From contig NZ_SAUN01000001.1 of assembly GCF_004011505.1 (NCBI RefSeq), forward strand, positions 10,567,501 through 10,631,500: a stretch of 64,000 nt of DNA, in the 5' to 3' direction. The notes under the pieces are model-generated. The model worked only from the letters and a program-made list of their open reading frames with translations. It made no database searches and was not told the DNA's origin. A program made the translations under genes and the position numbers. This stretch comes from Nonomuraea polychroma (GTDB lineage Bacteria > Actinomycetota > Actinomycetes > Streptosporangiales > Streptosporangiaceae). Below are positions 42,534 through 50,448 of this stretch, piece after piece (the first letter of the stretch is position 1; each line of letters begins with the position of its first letter).

Positions 42534-42635
42534 GTGCCCCCCGAAAATCGCACTTAGCGCTGTAGCGGTCATGCTCGGCGGTAGCATAGCGCGATCGGTC
42601 AATGACGCACTGTCACACGGGGGAATGGGGCTGCT
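42534..42635. promoter_or_regulatory. Divergent promoter region between pseB and pseF
   Basis: This 102-bp gap separates two divergent pathway genes. It contains the inverted repeat ATGCT (42571-42575) / AGCAT (42583-42587) and, closer to pseF, TGAC (42603-42606) / GTCA (42612-42615). Either could be an operator that coordinates both arms. No -35/-10 pair is convincing enough to name. Confidence 0.4.
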
Positions 42636-43370
42636 GTGCGTATTGTCGGGATCATTCAGGCTCGTATGGGATCTACACGATTGCCGGGCAAGGTGCTGCG
42701 GCAGCTGGGCGACGGCGGCCGGTCCGTGCTGGGGTGGGTGGTGCGTGCCGTTCGCGAGTCGGAGGCGGTGGACGACCTCGTCGTCGCCACCACGACCGAG
42801 GAGGTCGACGACGTGGTGGTCGCCGAGTGTTGCCGCCTCGGCGTGGACTGGCACCGGGGACCCGTGGACGACGTGCTCACGCGGTTCATGCAGGCGCTGG
42901 AGGAGCGGGAGGGGGAGGCCGTGATGCGCTTCACGGCGGACTGCCCGCTGCTCGACCCCCAGGTGATCAGGGAGGCCGCGCTCGTCTACCGGGCCGTGCC
43001 CGGGCTCGGCTACCTGAGCACGAGCCTGCCCCGTACGCTGCCGCGCGGGCTCGACGTGGAGATCGTGAGCCGGGAGGCGCTGGAGCGGGCCGACCGGGAG
43101 GCCACCGCCTATCACCGCGTGCACGTGACCTCCTATGTGTACGAGCAGCCCGGTGACACGCGGCTGCTCGGGCTCGCCCACCAGCCCGTCGCCGACGATC
43201 TGCGGGTCACGCTCGACACCGAGGACGACTGGCGGCTCATCTCCCAGGTGGTGGACGCGCTGGGCGACGCCTGCGTGCCGGTCGGGAGGCTGGTGAGCTG
43301 GTTGCGCGACCACCCCGAGGTGCGCGGGCTCAACGCCCACGTCAAGCAGAAAGCGCTCCAGGACGCGTGA
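42636..43370 (+). CDS. pseF: CMP-pseudaminic acid synthetase (cytidylyltransferase)
   Basis: A 244-residue cytidylyltransferase. It opens with the family signature GIIQARMGSTRLPGKVL (5-21), which binds CTP, and has RFTADCPLLDP with the metal-binding Asp. The SpsF/PseF family activates nonulosonic or related sugars as CMP conjugates. Adjacency to pseG and the other five pathway genes makes CMP-pseudaminate the likely product. GTG 42636 is the start. The stop overlaps the start of pseG by four bases. Confidence 0.88.
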   Translation: MRIVGIIQARMGSTRLPGKVLRQLGDGGRSVLGWVVRAVRESEAVDDLVVATTTEEVDDVVVAECCRLGVDWHRGPVDDVLTRFMQALEEREGEAVMRFTADCPLLDPQVIREAALVYRAVPGLGYLSTSLPRTLPRGLDVEIVSREALERADREATAYHRVHVTSYVYEQPGDTRLLGLAHQPVADDLRVTLDTEDDWRLISQVVDALGDACVPVGRLVSWLRDHPEVRGLNAHVKQKALQDA

Positions 43371-44338
43371 CCGGTCGGGTCGGTTTCCGCTGCGACGCCG
43401 GGGTCGGGCGCGGCGTCGGGCATCTGGTGCGCTGCGTGGCCCTCGCCGAGGAACTCCGCACGCGCGGCGTGGACGTCGTGTTCGCCGGCGCGGTGCACGG
43501 GTCCGCGTGGGCGCGGGCGCAGTTGCGTGACCGCGGCCTGCCGCTGGTGGCCGCGCCGGACGAGCCGGTCCGGCTGGCGGAGCTGGCCCGCAAGCTCCGG
43601 CTGGACGCGGTCGTGCTCGACTCCTACGACCTGCCGGCGGAGACCGGGGCGGTGCTCGGGGACGCGGGTCTGGCGGTGCTCGCCATCGTCGACGGCGATC
43701 CGCTGGGCCAGGCGGCCGACCTCTACCTGGACCAGAACCTCGGCGCCGAACACCGGCCCTTCCACGCCGGCCCCCGGCTGGCCGGGGCGGATTACGTGCT
43801 GCTGCGGGACGGCGTACGGCGGTGCCGGCGGGCGTCACGCGAGCTCCGGGGCGCCAGGGCGGTGCCGCGGGTGTTGTGCTTCTTCGGCGGCACCGACAGC
43901 GCGGGTGTGGTGCCCGCCTGGGCGGAGGCGCTCGTGGCGACCGGCGTGCCGTTCGAGGGCACGATGATCAGCCCGGCGCCGTTCGCGGGAGGCGACGCGA
44001 TCACCGTCATCCCGCCGACGGACCGGCTGCCCGAGCTCATGGCCCGGGCCGACCTGGTGGTCACCGCGGCGGGCTCGGCCGTCTGGGAGCTGCTCCACCT
44101 CGGCGTGCCCACCGCGCTGACCTGGGTGGCGGACAACCAGCTCATCGGCTACGAGGAGCTCGTGGGCAGGGGTGTCGCGGCCGGGCTCGGCGACAAACCC
44201 GGCGAGCAGGCGGTCGGTACGCTGGCCCGCCTCCTGGCCGATCCCGCCGCCCGCGAGGAGCACGGCCGGCGGGGCGGCGGCCTGGTGGACGGCAAGGGCC
44301 GGGAACGCGTCGCCGACGCCCTGCTGGCACTGTTCTAG
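43367..44338 (+). CDS. pseG: UDP-2,4-diacetamido-trideoxy-altropyranose hydrolase
   Basis: A 323-residue GT-B-fold hydrolase that removes UDP to give the 2,4-diacetamido-2,4,6-trideoxy-L-altrose used by PseI. It shows the PseG N-terminus FRCDAGVGRGVGHLVRCVALA (here with GVGRGVGH where MurG-like proteins have GxGH), the LDSYDLP segment, and a C-terminal TAAGSAVWELLHLGVPTA nucleotide-binding loop. Its GTG start overlaps pseF. Its stop codon shares the palindrome CTAG with the stop of the convergent pseI. Confidence 0.92.
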   Translation: MTGRVGFRCDAGVGRGVGHLVRCVALAEELRTRGVDVVFAGAVHGSAWARAQLRDRGLPLVAAPDEPVRLAELARKLRLDAVVLDSYDLPAETGAVLGDAGLAVLAIVDGDPLGQAADLYLDQNLGAEHRPFHAGPRLAGADYVLLRDGVRRCRRASRELRGARAVPRVLCFFGGTDSAGVVPAWAEALVATGVPFEGTMISPAPFAGGDAITVIPPTDRLPELMARADLVVTAAGSAVWELLHLGVPTALTWVADNQLIGYEELVGRGVAAGLGDKPGEQAVGTLARLLADPAAREEHGRRGGGLVDGKGRERVADALLALF

Positions 44339-45378
44339 ATCAGGTCCCAGCTCAGCGGCGTGCCTTTCGGGACGTCACGGACGAAGTGTCGCCCCATCAC
44401 GTCCCGCGCCGCGTCCGGAGGCAACCCTCCGGCGGGCCGGATCGACCGTACGTTCGCCGCGCTGACCGGCTCACCGGCGCGCACGTCGCGGACCACGTAC
44501 AACGACCGGCGGAACCGCAGCCCTTCGCGTTCGGACGCCCGCGGCCCGATCACCGCGCTCCCCAGCGCCTCCCAGGCCCGCTCGCTCTCGGTCACCAGCG
44601 CCGCCAGCTCATGGGGCTCCAGCGAGAAAGCGGCGTCCACCCCGCCGTCGGCCCGCGAGGCGGTCACGTGCTTCTCGATCAGGCAGGCCCCCAGCGCGAC
44701 CGCGGCCAGCGGGACCCCGATGCCGGGCGTGTGGTCCGAGACGCCCACCACCTCCCCGGTGAGCGCCGCCAGCAGCGGCAGCGCCCGCAGGTTGCTCTCG
44801 GCAGGCGAGGCCGGGTAGGAGGCCGTGCACGCCAACACGGCGAGTTGTGCGCACCCGGCCTCTTTGGCGGCGGTCACGGCGGCGTGGATCTCGCCGGTCG
44901 ACGCCATCCCCGTGGAGATGATCAGCGGCTTGCCGGTGCCGGCCGCCAGCCGGATCAGCGGCAGATCCACGATCTCCGAGGAGGCGATCTTGTAGGCGGG
45001 CACGTCGAGCTTCTCGAGGAGCTCGACGGCCGTCGGGTCGAAGGGAGAGGAGAAGACAATGAGCCCGTGCGCTCGGGCCCGCTCGAAGATCGGCTCGTGC
45101 CACTCCCACGGCGTGTGGGCCCGCTCGAAGAGCCGGTAAAGCGTCTCGCCGCCCCACAGCGCGTGCTCGTCGCCGACGCGGAACGCCGGCCCGTCGGCGT
45201 CGACGGTGAGCGTGTCCGGCCGGTACGTCTGCAGTTTCAGCGCATGTGCGCCGGTCGCGGCCACCGCGTCCACGATGGCGAGCGCCCGCTCCAGGCTCCC
45301 GTTGTGATTGCCGGACAACTCGGCGACGACGAACGGCGGATGCCCCGGCCCGATCGGCCGTCCCGCGATGGAGATCAT
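44335..45378 (-). CDS. pseI: Pseudaminic acid synthase
   Basis: A 347-residue NeuB-family synthase that condenses the 2,4-diacetamido sugar with phosphoenolpyruvate. The (beta/alpha)8 barrel shows VVAELSGNHNGSLERAL, KLQTY, VFSSPFDPTAVELLEKLDVP, YKIASSEIVDLPLI and the metal-binding EKHVT. The C-terminal SAF (antifreeze-like) domain includes RRSLYVVRDVRAGE. FDPTAVELLE and ASSEIVDLPLI are closer to PseI than to sialic acid synthases. ATG 45378 overlaps the pseH stop (ATGA). Confidence 0.93.
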   Translation of the reverse strand: MISIAGRPIGPGHPPFVVAELSGNHNGSLERALAIVDAVAATGAHALKLQTYRPDTLTVDADGPAFRVGDEHALWGGETLYRLFERAHTPWEWHEPIFERARAHGLIVFSSPFDPTAVELLEKLDVPAYKIASSEIVDLPLIRLAAGTGKPLIISTGMASTGEIHAAVTAAKEAGCAQLAVLACTASYPASPAESNLRALPLLAALTGEVVGVSDHTPGIGVPLAAVALGACLIEKHVTASRADGGVDAAFSLEPHELAALVTESERAWEALGSAVIGPRASEREGLRFRRSLYVVRDVRAGEPVSAANVRSIRPAGGLPPDAARDVMGRHFVRDVPKGTPLSWDLI

Positions 45379-45866
45379 GAGTCTTCCTTCCTCAGTTCGA
45401 TGGCCACGACGTCGCGTGCCACCCCGTCCACGTCCCGCCGGTAGGTCCCGACCTCGACGAACCCGAACCGCCTGTGCAGCAGCCTGACCGGCTCGTTGTC
45501 GGCCAGCACGGACCCGCGCAACGTCGTCAGCCCGAGCGGGCCGAAGGCGTGGTCGATGGCCGCCCGCTCCAGGCCGATCCACGCCCGCAGCAGCGTTCCC
45601 GACCGTTCGAGCCCGTCGAAGTCCAGGTAGAAGCCCCAGCAGGCGCTCACCGCCGACAGGTCCGCGTACGTCACCACGCCCGCCGCGGTCCCCCCGTGGT
45701 CGTAGATCAGCACCCGTTTCGCCGGATCGGCCCGGACCGCCGCCCACCAGCGGGCATGCTCGCCGGCCCCGATCTCATGTGTGGTGAAGCTGGCGGCGCG
45801 CACCCGAGGGTGGTTGCGCCAGCGCCGCATGACCGGTAGATCGTCGTCCCGAACGCCTCTCAGCAT
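45375..45866 (-). CDS. pseH: UDP-4-amino-4,6-dideoxy-AltNAc N-acetyltransferase
   Basis: A 163-residue GNAT protein, assigned to PseH. The N-terminus RGVRDDDLPVMRRWRNHPRV matches the RimJ/PseH-type layout (L-x-x-W-RN), and a late LHRRFGFVEVGTYRRDV is typical. It acetylates the C4 amino group formed by PseC, completing the di-N-acetyl sugar before PseG acts. The usual GxGxA acetyl-CoA loop is degenerate (LERSGTLLRAWIG). The function is supported mainly by coupling to pseI and by the presence of all other pse genes. Confidence 0.85.
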   Translation of the reverse strand: MLRGVRDDDLPVMRRWRNHPRVRAASFTTHEIGAGEHARWWAAVRADPAKRVLIYDHGGTAAGVVTYADLSAVSACWGFYLDFDGLERSGTLLRAWIGLERAAIDHAFGPLGLTTLRGSVLADNEPVRLLHRRFGFVEVGTYRRDVDGVARDVVAIELRKEDS

Positions 45867-46013
45867 CGCGTTCCTTACCGTCTGTCATTGTTCCTTTGCC
45901 CAACGTAGCGGATGGCGCGTCGGGTAAAGAGCTCATCAGGCTCAGGTCTCGGGCGCGGAGTCCAAGGCATGCTGCCCTCGATCCCCGATCCCGAGGCCAA
46001 GGAGCAAATCGGC

Positions 46014-47456
46014 ATGATCCCCCTTCTCAGCGTCGTCGTCCCGATCCACAACGTGGAGCCGTACCTCACCGAGTGCCTGAAGTCGCTGGCCGTCCAGACG
46101 CTTGAGGACTTCGAGGTGATCATGGTCGACGACGGGTCCAGCGACGGCAGCCGGCGGATCGCCGAGGACTTCGTCGCCGCGGACCGCCGCTTCGTCCTGA
46201 TCGGGCAGCGCAACCTGGGGCCGGGGCCGGCCCGCAACGCGGGGATCGAGCGGGCCAGGGGGGCGTACCTGGCCTTCGCCGACGCCGACGACGTCGTGCC
46301 GCCGGAAGCGTACGAGCGGCTGGTCGCCACGCTCGCCGAGACCGGGTCCGACCTGGCGTGCGGCGCGGTGCGGCGGCTCGTCGACGGCGTGCTCGAGGAG
46401 TCGATCCTGCACGAGAGGGTGTTCAGACGGCCGAAATTGTGCACGCACATCACCGACAAGCATGTGCTCATCAGGGACCGCACGATCTGGAACAAGGTCT
46501 ACCGGCGGGCCTTCTGGGAGCGTGCCAGGCTGGAGTTCGCCGCCGGCATCTACGAGGACGTGCCGGTGGCCATGCAGGCGCACGTGCTGGCCACCAGCGT
46601 GGACATGCTGGGCGACGTGGTCTACCACTGGCGCAGGCGAGAGTGGTCCATCACGCAGTGCCGGAACGAACTGCCCAACCTGCACGAGCGGCTGGCCGCC
46701 ATCCGCGCGGTCCGGGCGTTCCTGGACGAGCGGGCCCCCGAGTTGCTCGACGGCTTCGACGCGCTGGTGCTGGAGAAGGACATCGTCTTCCTGTTCCAGG
46801 CGCTGGAGACCGCTGAGGAGCCGGGCCCAGTGCTCGATCTGGCCCGCGCCTGGATGGCCGAGCTGGGGAAGCACGCCCTGGACACCGCCCCGTCGTTGCG
46901 CCGCCTGGAGCTGCACCTGATCGGGCGCGGCCTGGTGGCCGAGCTGCGGAAGGTACGCGAGTTCCGGCGCGCCCGCGAGGACGCTGCCCGCGTGGTGCCG
47001 CGCGGCTGGCGCACCACCGGCTGGTACGGCGACTACCCGTTCTTCCGGGACCGCCGCCTCAAGATCCCCGACTCCGTGTTCGACGCCCGGGAGGAGCTGA
47101 AGCTGCTCGCCAAGGTCGACAGCTGCGAGTGGACGGGCGCTGAATACCGGCTGCGCGGGCAGGTCGCGATCCACCGGGTCGACCGTCGGATCGGCCGGGT
47201 CGATCTGTGGCTCAGTGACGGCCGCCGCAGGATCCCGCTGGAGACCCAGCGGGCCGGACGCCATGGAATCGTCACGACCTTCGACCCGGAGCGGCTGGCC
47301 GGCGGTGGCCCGACCTGGCGGCTGCAAGTGCGGGCCGAGATCCGCGGGCTGGTGCTGAAGGGCTGGTTCAGGGATGCCGAGGCGGGCGGGTCGTGGCGGT
47401 TCACGCCATCAGGAGTGCCGGGTTGGTCAAGAAGCGGCATGGACATGCCCCAGTAG
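46014..47456 (+). CDS. GT2 glycosyltransferase, paralogue of the enzyme at 38549
   Basis: A 480-residue protein with GT-A motifs SVVVPIHNVEPYL, MVDDGSSDGSRR, FADADDVVP and YEDVPVAMQAH. It shares with its neighbour a block reading LCTHITDKHVLIRDRTIWNK (20 residues) and the downstream VVYHWRRR. Its C-terminal 130 residues are beta-rich and shorter than in the paralogue. ATG 46014 is favoured by AAGGAG at 45999-46004; the open frame starting at 45912 has no such site. It is divergent from pseH-pseI and probably transfers a unit of the same cell-wall polymer. Confidence 0.88.
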   Translation: MIPLLSVVVPIHNVEPYLTECLKSLAVQTLEDFEVIMVDDGSSDGSRRIAEDFVAADRRFVLIGQRNLGPGPARNAGIERARGAYLAFADADDVVPPEAYERLVATLAETGSDLACGAVRRLVDGVLEESILHERVFRRPKLCTHITDKHVLIRDRTIWNKVYRRAFWERARLEFAAGIYEDVPVAMQAHVLATSVDMLGDVVYHWRRREWSITQCRNELPNLHERLAAIRAVRAFLDERAPELLDGFDALVLEKDIVFLFQALETAEEPGPVLDLARAWMAELGKHALDTAPSLRRLELHLIGRGLVAELRKVREFRRAREDAARVVPRGWRTTGWYGDYPFFRDRRLKIPDSVFDAREELKLLAKVDSCEWTGAEYRLRGQVAIHRVDRRIGRVDLWLSDGRRRIPLETQRAGRHGIVTTFDPERLAGGGPTWRLQVRAEIRGLVLKGWFRDAEAGGSWRFTPSGVPGWSRSGMDMPQ

Positions 47457-47486
47457 TTCCAGACAGTAATCGCGAGAGCGCGTGTC

Positions 47487-48377
47487 GTGTTCATGCTGGT
47501 CTCCATGAGGACCTATTCGCTCGATGACGTCTATGGGACCCGCAAGCGGAGAGACTCCTGGTGGACCGTGTACTTCGTGGACCCGGTCGCCTGCCGGGTC
47601 GCGCTCGTCGTCGCCAACCGCACCCGGCTGACGCCCAACGCGCTCACCGTGCTCTCGCTGGTCCTCGGCATGGTGTCGGCCGCTTGCTTCGCAGCCGACC
47701 AGCTCGTCGCGGGCGCTGTGGTCTTCTATCTCAGCTTCATGATCGACTGCGTGGACGGCAAAATAGCCAGGCTCAAAGGCACGGGGACGCCCTTCGGCCT
47801 CTGGCTCGACTACGTGGGCGACCGGATCAGAGTGGTCCTGTGCGCCGGGGGGCTGGCGTGCGGGCAGTACACCCTGACCGGGGAGGTGCGGTGGGTGTTC
47901 CTCGGCGCGGCGGTGGCCGTGCTGGACCTGTTCAGATACGTCAACGCGCCGCAGATGAAGCGCGTACGCGAGGCCGTCAGGGAAGCCCGGCAGCTGCCGG
48001 TGCTCGATGAGGACCCCGAGCTGCTGGACGAGGTGCCGTTGGAGCAGCTGCCGCTGGAACCACGGCCGCGCGAACCGCTGCCACTGGAGCGAGTGGCGCC
48101 GGAACGGGCGCCGCGGCCGCGCAGCTTCCCTCGGCGGCTCAACAGGTTCCTGGCACGGCGCCGGGTCCGCTCACACCTGATCAGCGGCATCGAGTTCCAC
48201 GCGGCGGTGTTCGTGGTCGCGCCTCTCGCCGGGGCGTGGGCGCTGATCCCGCTCGCCGCGATGGCGGGGGTTCTGCTGCTCGCCAACGAGGTCGTCCTTG
48301 TCTACCGGATGTGGCTCTTCACGCGCAGGCACGGCGTGGTCTCCTCTCAGGAGAGCCGAGAGCACGTTCTCGTCTAG
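47487..48377 (+). CDS. CDP-alcohol phosphotransferase family membrane protein
   Basis: A 296-residue membrane enzyme carrying the complete CDP-alcohol phosphotransferase signature DG-x2-AR-x8-G-x3-D-x3-D, seen as DCVDGKIARLKG followed by FGLWLDYVGD. It moves a phosphoalcohol from a CDP-alcohol to a lipid or polyol acceptor. An unusual insertion (about 165-215) is very rich in Pro, Leu, Glu and Arg. The start is GTG 47487 or ATG 47505 (MRTYSLDD); ribosome-binding evidence is weak for both. In this location it may make a lipid carrier or an inositol/glycerol phospholipid anchor. Confidence 0.85.
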   Translation: MFMLVSMRTYSLDDVYGTRKRRDSWWTVYFVDPVACRVALVVANRTRLTPNALTVLSLVLGMVSAACFAADQLVAGAVVFYLSFMIDCVDGKIARLKGTGTPFGLWLDYVGDRIRVVLCAGGLACGQYTLTGEVRWVFLGAAVAVLDLFRYVNAPQMKRVREAVREARQLPVLDEDPELLDEVPLEQLPLEPRPREPLPLERVAPERAPRPRSFPRRLNRFLARRRVRSHLISGIEFHAAVFVVAPLAGAWALIPLAAMAGVLLLANEVVLVYRMWLFTRRHGVVSSQESREHVLV

Positions 48378-48397
48378 TTTTCGGGGGTTAGTACGAA

Positions 48398-49429
48398 ATG
48401 TCCGACCGACCAGTCTTCGTCATCGGATGTCCGCGCTCCGGCACCACGATGCTCCAGCTCATGCTGCACTCGCACCCGCGCATGGCGGTGCCGCCGGAGA
48501 CCCGCTTCCTCGTTCCCGCGTATTACCGCCGGCGCAAGTGGGGCGACCTGCGGGTGACCCATCGCCGTCGCGCCCTGGCGGAGTGGATCGCGACCGACCG
48601 CACCACCAAGTTCCGCGAGCTCAAGATCGACAAGGACGAGTTCGTCAGGCAGTGCGTGGCCGGTCCCGGCTCGCTCGGGTCGGTGATCGGCACCGCCTTC
48701 CGCATGTATGCCGACCGGTTCGACAAGAGCCGCTGGGGCGACAAGCGGCCCAGCTACGTCAAGCAGGTGGACATGCTGCTGAGGCTGTTCCCCGACGCGC
48801 AGTTCATCCACCTGATCAGGGACGGCCGCGACTGCGTGTCGTCGCTGAAGGAGATGCCCTGGTACACGCTGGACTCCTTCCACGCCATCTCCACCTGGGC
48901 CGAGGCCATCGACGCGGGCGCCCGGCTGCGCCGCACGTTGCCCGAGGACACCTACTACGAGCTGCGGTACGAGGACCTCACCGACGATCCCTCGACCGAG
49001 CTGAAGAAGATCTGCCATTTCCTGGAGGAGGAGTTCTCGCCGGCGATGGTCTCTCCACGCGAGGCGGCCAGCGTGGCGGTGCCGCAGCACAAGGTCTGGC
49101 ACAGCAACACGCACGGCGAGGTCATCCGCACCCGCGTGGGCAGCTGGGCCAACCGCCTGGAGGACTGGGAGATCGCGCTGTGCGAGCACATGCTCGGCGA
49201 CCGCCTGGAGTCCATGGGCTACGAGCTGACCGGCGCGCCCAAGCCGTCCAGGGAGCACATCACGACCTGCCAGAAGACGATGCAGAAGCGCAGGGCCAGC
49301 CGCATGCGCAAGCACGTGCGCGACCGCTTCAACCGGCTGCGTGAGCCGAGCCCGGTGGCCGCCATGCTCACCTCGCGCCAGCGCTCGCTCGCGGGAGTCC
49401 CGCAGCAGCGCCCGGAGCTGGTCGTCTAG
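48398..49429 (+). CDS. PAPS-dependent sulfotransferase
   Basis: A 343-residue sulfotransferase (Sulfotransfer_1/3 type). The 5'-phosphosulfate loop is CPRSGTTML (11-19). The 3'-phosphate motif is FIHLIRDGRDCVSSLKEM (about 138-155). An RYEDLTDDPSTELKKI segment completes the fold. It should transfer sulfate from PAPS to a hydroxyl group, plausibly on the cell-wall glycan or a glycolipid made by neighbouring genes. It follows the CDP-alcohol phosphotransferase by 20 bp. Its stop shares CTAG with that of the convergent GT4 gene. Confidence 0.9.
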   Translation: MSDRPVFVIGCPRSGTTMLQLMLHSHPRMAVPPETRFLVPAYYRRRKWGDLRVTHRRRALAEWIATDRTTKFRELKIDKDEFVRQCVAGPGSLGSVIGTAFRMYADRFDKSRWGDKRPSYVKQVDMLLRLFPDAQFIHLIRDGRDCVSSLKEMPWYTLDSFHAISTWAEAIDAGARLRRTLPEDTYYELRYEDLTDDPSTELKKICHFLEEEFSPAMVSPREAASVAVPQHKVWHSNTHGEVIRTRVGSWANRLEDWEIALCEHMLGDRLESMGYELTGAPKPSREHITTCQKTMQKRRASRMRKHVRDRFNRLREPSPVAAMLTSRQRSLAGVPQQRPELVV

Positions 49430-50448
49430 CGCTCGATGTGGGAGAACAGCCGCTCCCACCGGTCCAGCACGTGGTCGAGGCGGAACGCCTCGGCCCGTGC
49501 GCGGGCGGCGGCCCCGAGTCGCCGCCGCTCGTCCCCGGAGTTCATGAGCCGGGCCAGCTCCGCTCCGAAGGCGTCCACGTCACCCGGCGGCACCAGCACC
49601 GGGCCCGCGGAGCGCACGCCGCCCGACACGTCGAACGCCACCGACGGCACCCCGTGCGCGCCCGACTCCAGCAACACGATCGGCAGGCCCTCGTGCTCGC
49701 TGGTCAAGCCCAGGATCGCGGCGTTGAGGTACTCGGCGGGCAACTGCGCGGCCGGCACCAGGCCTCTGAGGACCACGCGGTCGCCGACGCCCTCCCTGTC
49801 CGCGTGCGCGCGTAGCCGTTCCCGCTCGGCGCCGTCGCCGATGAGGTGCAGCTCCCATGGCGGCGGCGCTCCCGTACGTGCGAACGCGCTGATCAGCCGG
49901 TCGAACCGCTTGACGCCCTCCAGCCGGCCCATGCCGATCACCCTGGGCGAGGCGAGCGTGGACGCCCGCTCCGGCCAGACGGCCAGCGGGTTCGGCAGGG
50001 TCCAGGTGTTGGGCAGCAGCGCGTGCTCGGAGAAGCGCCATGCGTCGTCTTCGCTCAGGAAGACCGCCTGGTCGAGGTCGGGGTAGTGCTTCCTGATCGA
50101 GCCGAGGTGCCAGCAGCCGCGGGCGTGGTCGTACGAGCCGTGGTACTGGCCGATCGGACGCAAGCCGGCGGGCAGCAGCCCGGACAGCTTGATCACCACC
50201 GATGGCGAAGTCATGATCGCATACCCCGGCCCGAGCGCGGCCAGCAGCTTGCGCGCCTTCCGGTCGGACGTGATCAGGTGACGGTGGTAGAGCGGCCGGT
50301 CCACGTAGGCGAACGGTGAACGGGACCGCTGCAGGCCGATCACGTGCACCTCATGGCCGCGCTCGGCCAGTCCCTGGGCGAGCGTGTGCGTGACCTGCTG
50401 GATGCCGCCGAGGGTGTCGGCGTCCATGCAGGCGAAGACCACCCTCAC
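49426..50448 (-). CDS. GT4 family glycosyltransferase
   Basis: A 340-residue GT-B glycosyltransferase. It shows the acceptor-side loop DTLGGIQQVTHTLAQGLAE (about 11-29), the domain junction RVIGMGRLEGVKRFDRLI (near 188-205) and the donor-site motif SEHEGLPIVLLESGAHGVP with the EX7E pair. This is typical of the glycogen-synthase-like family 4. GTG 50448 overlaps the stop of the upstream TagF-like gene (GTGA). It probably works on the same polymer, for example by glycosylating the polyol phosphate chain. Confidence 0.9.
   Translation of the reverse strand: MRVVFACMDADTLGGIQQVTHTLAQGLAERGHEVHVIGLQRSRSPFAYVDRPLYHRHLITSDRKARKLLAALGPGYAIMTSPSVVIKLSGLLPAGLRPIGQYHGSYDHARGCWHLGSIRKHYPDLDQAVFLSEDDAWRFSEHALLPNTWTLPNPLAVWPERASTLASPRVIGMGRLEGVKRFDRLISAFARTGAPPPWELHLIGDGAERERLRAHADREGVGDRVVLRGLVPAAQLPAEYLNAAILGLTSEHEGLPIVLLESGAHGVPSVAFDVSGGVRSAGPVLVPPGDVDAFGAELARLMNSGDERRRLGAAARARAEAFRLDHVLDRWERLFSHIER

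Noticed and set aside
44335..45378. PseI considered as a sialic acid (NeuB) or legionaminic acid synthase
   Set aside because: The neighbours are PseB of the inverting class, PseC, PseH and PseG, and segments such as FSSPFDPTAVELLE are closer to PseI. The legionaminic pathway would need a GDP-sugar or LegB/LegG set.
45912..46013. Upstream 34-codon extension of the GT2 gene at 46014
   Set aside because: No ribosome-binding site for the upstream ATG, while AAGGAG is correctly spaced before ATG 46014, where the GT2 fold begins.
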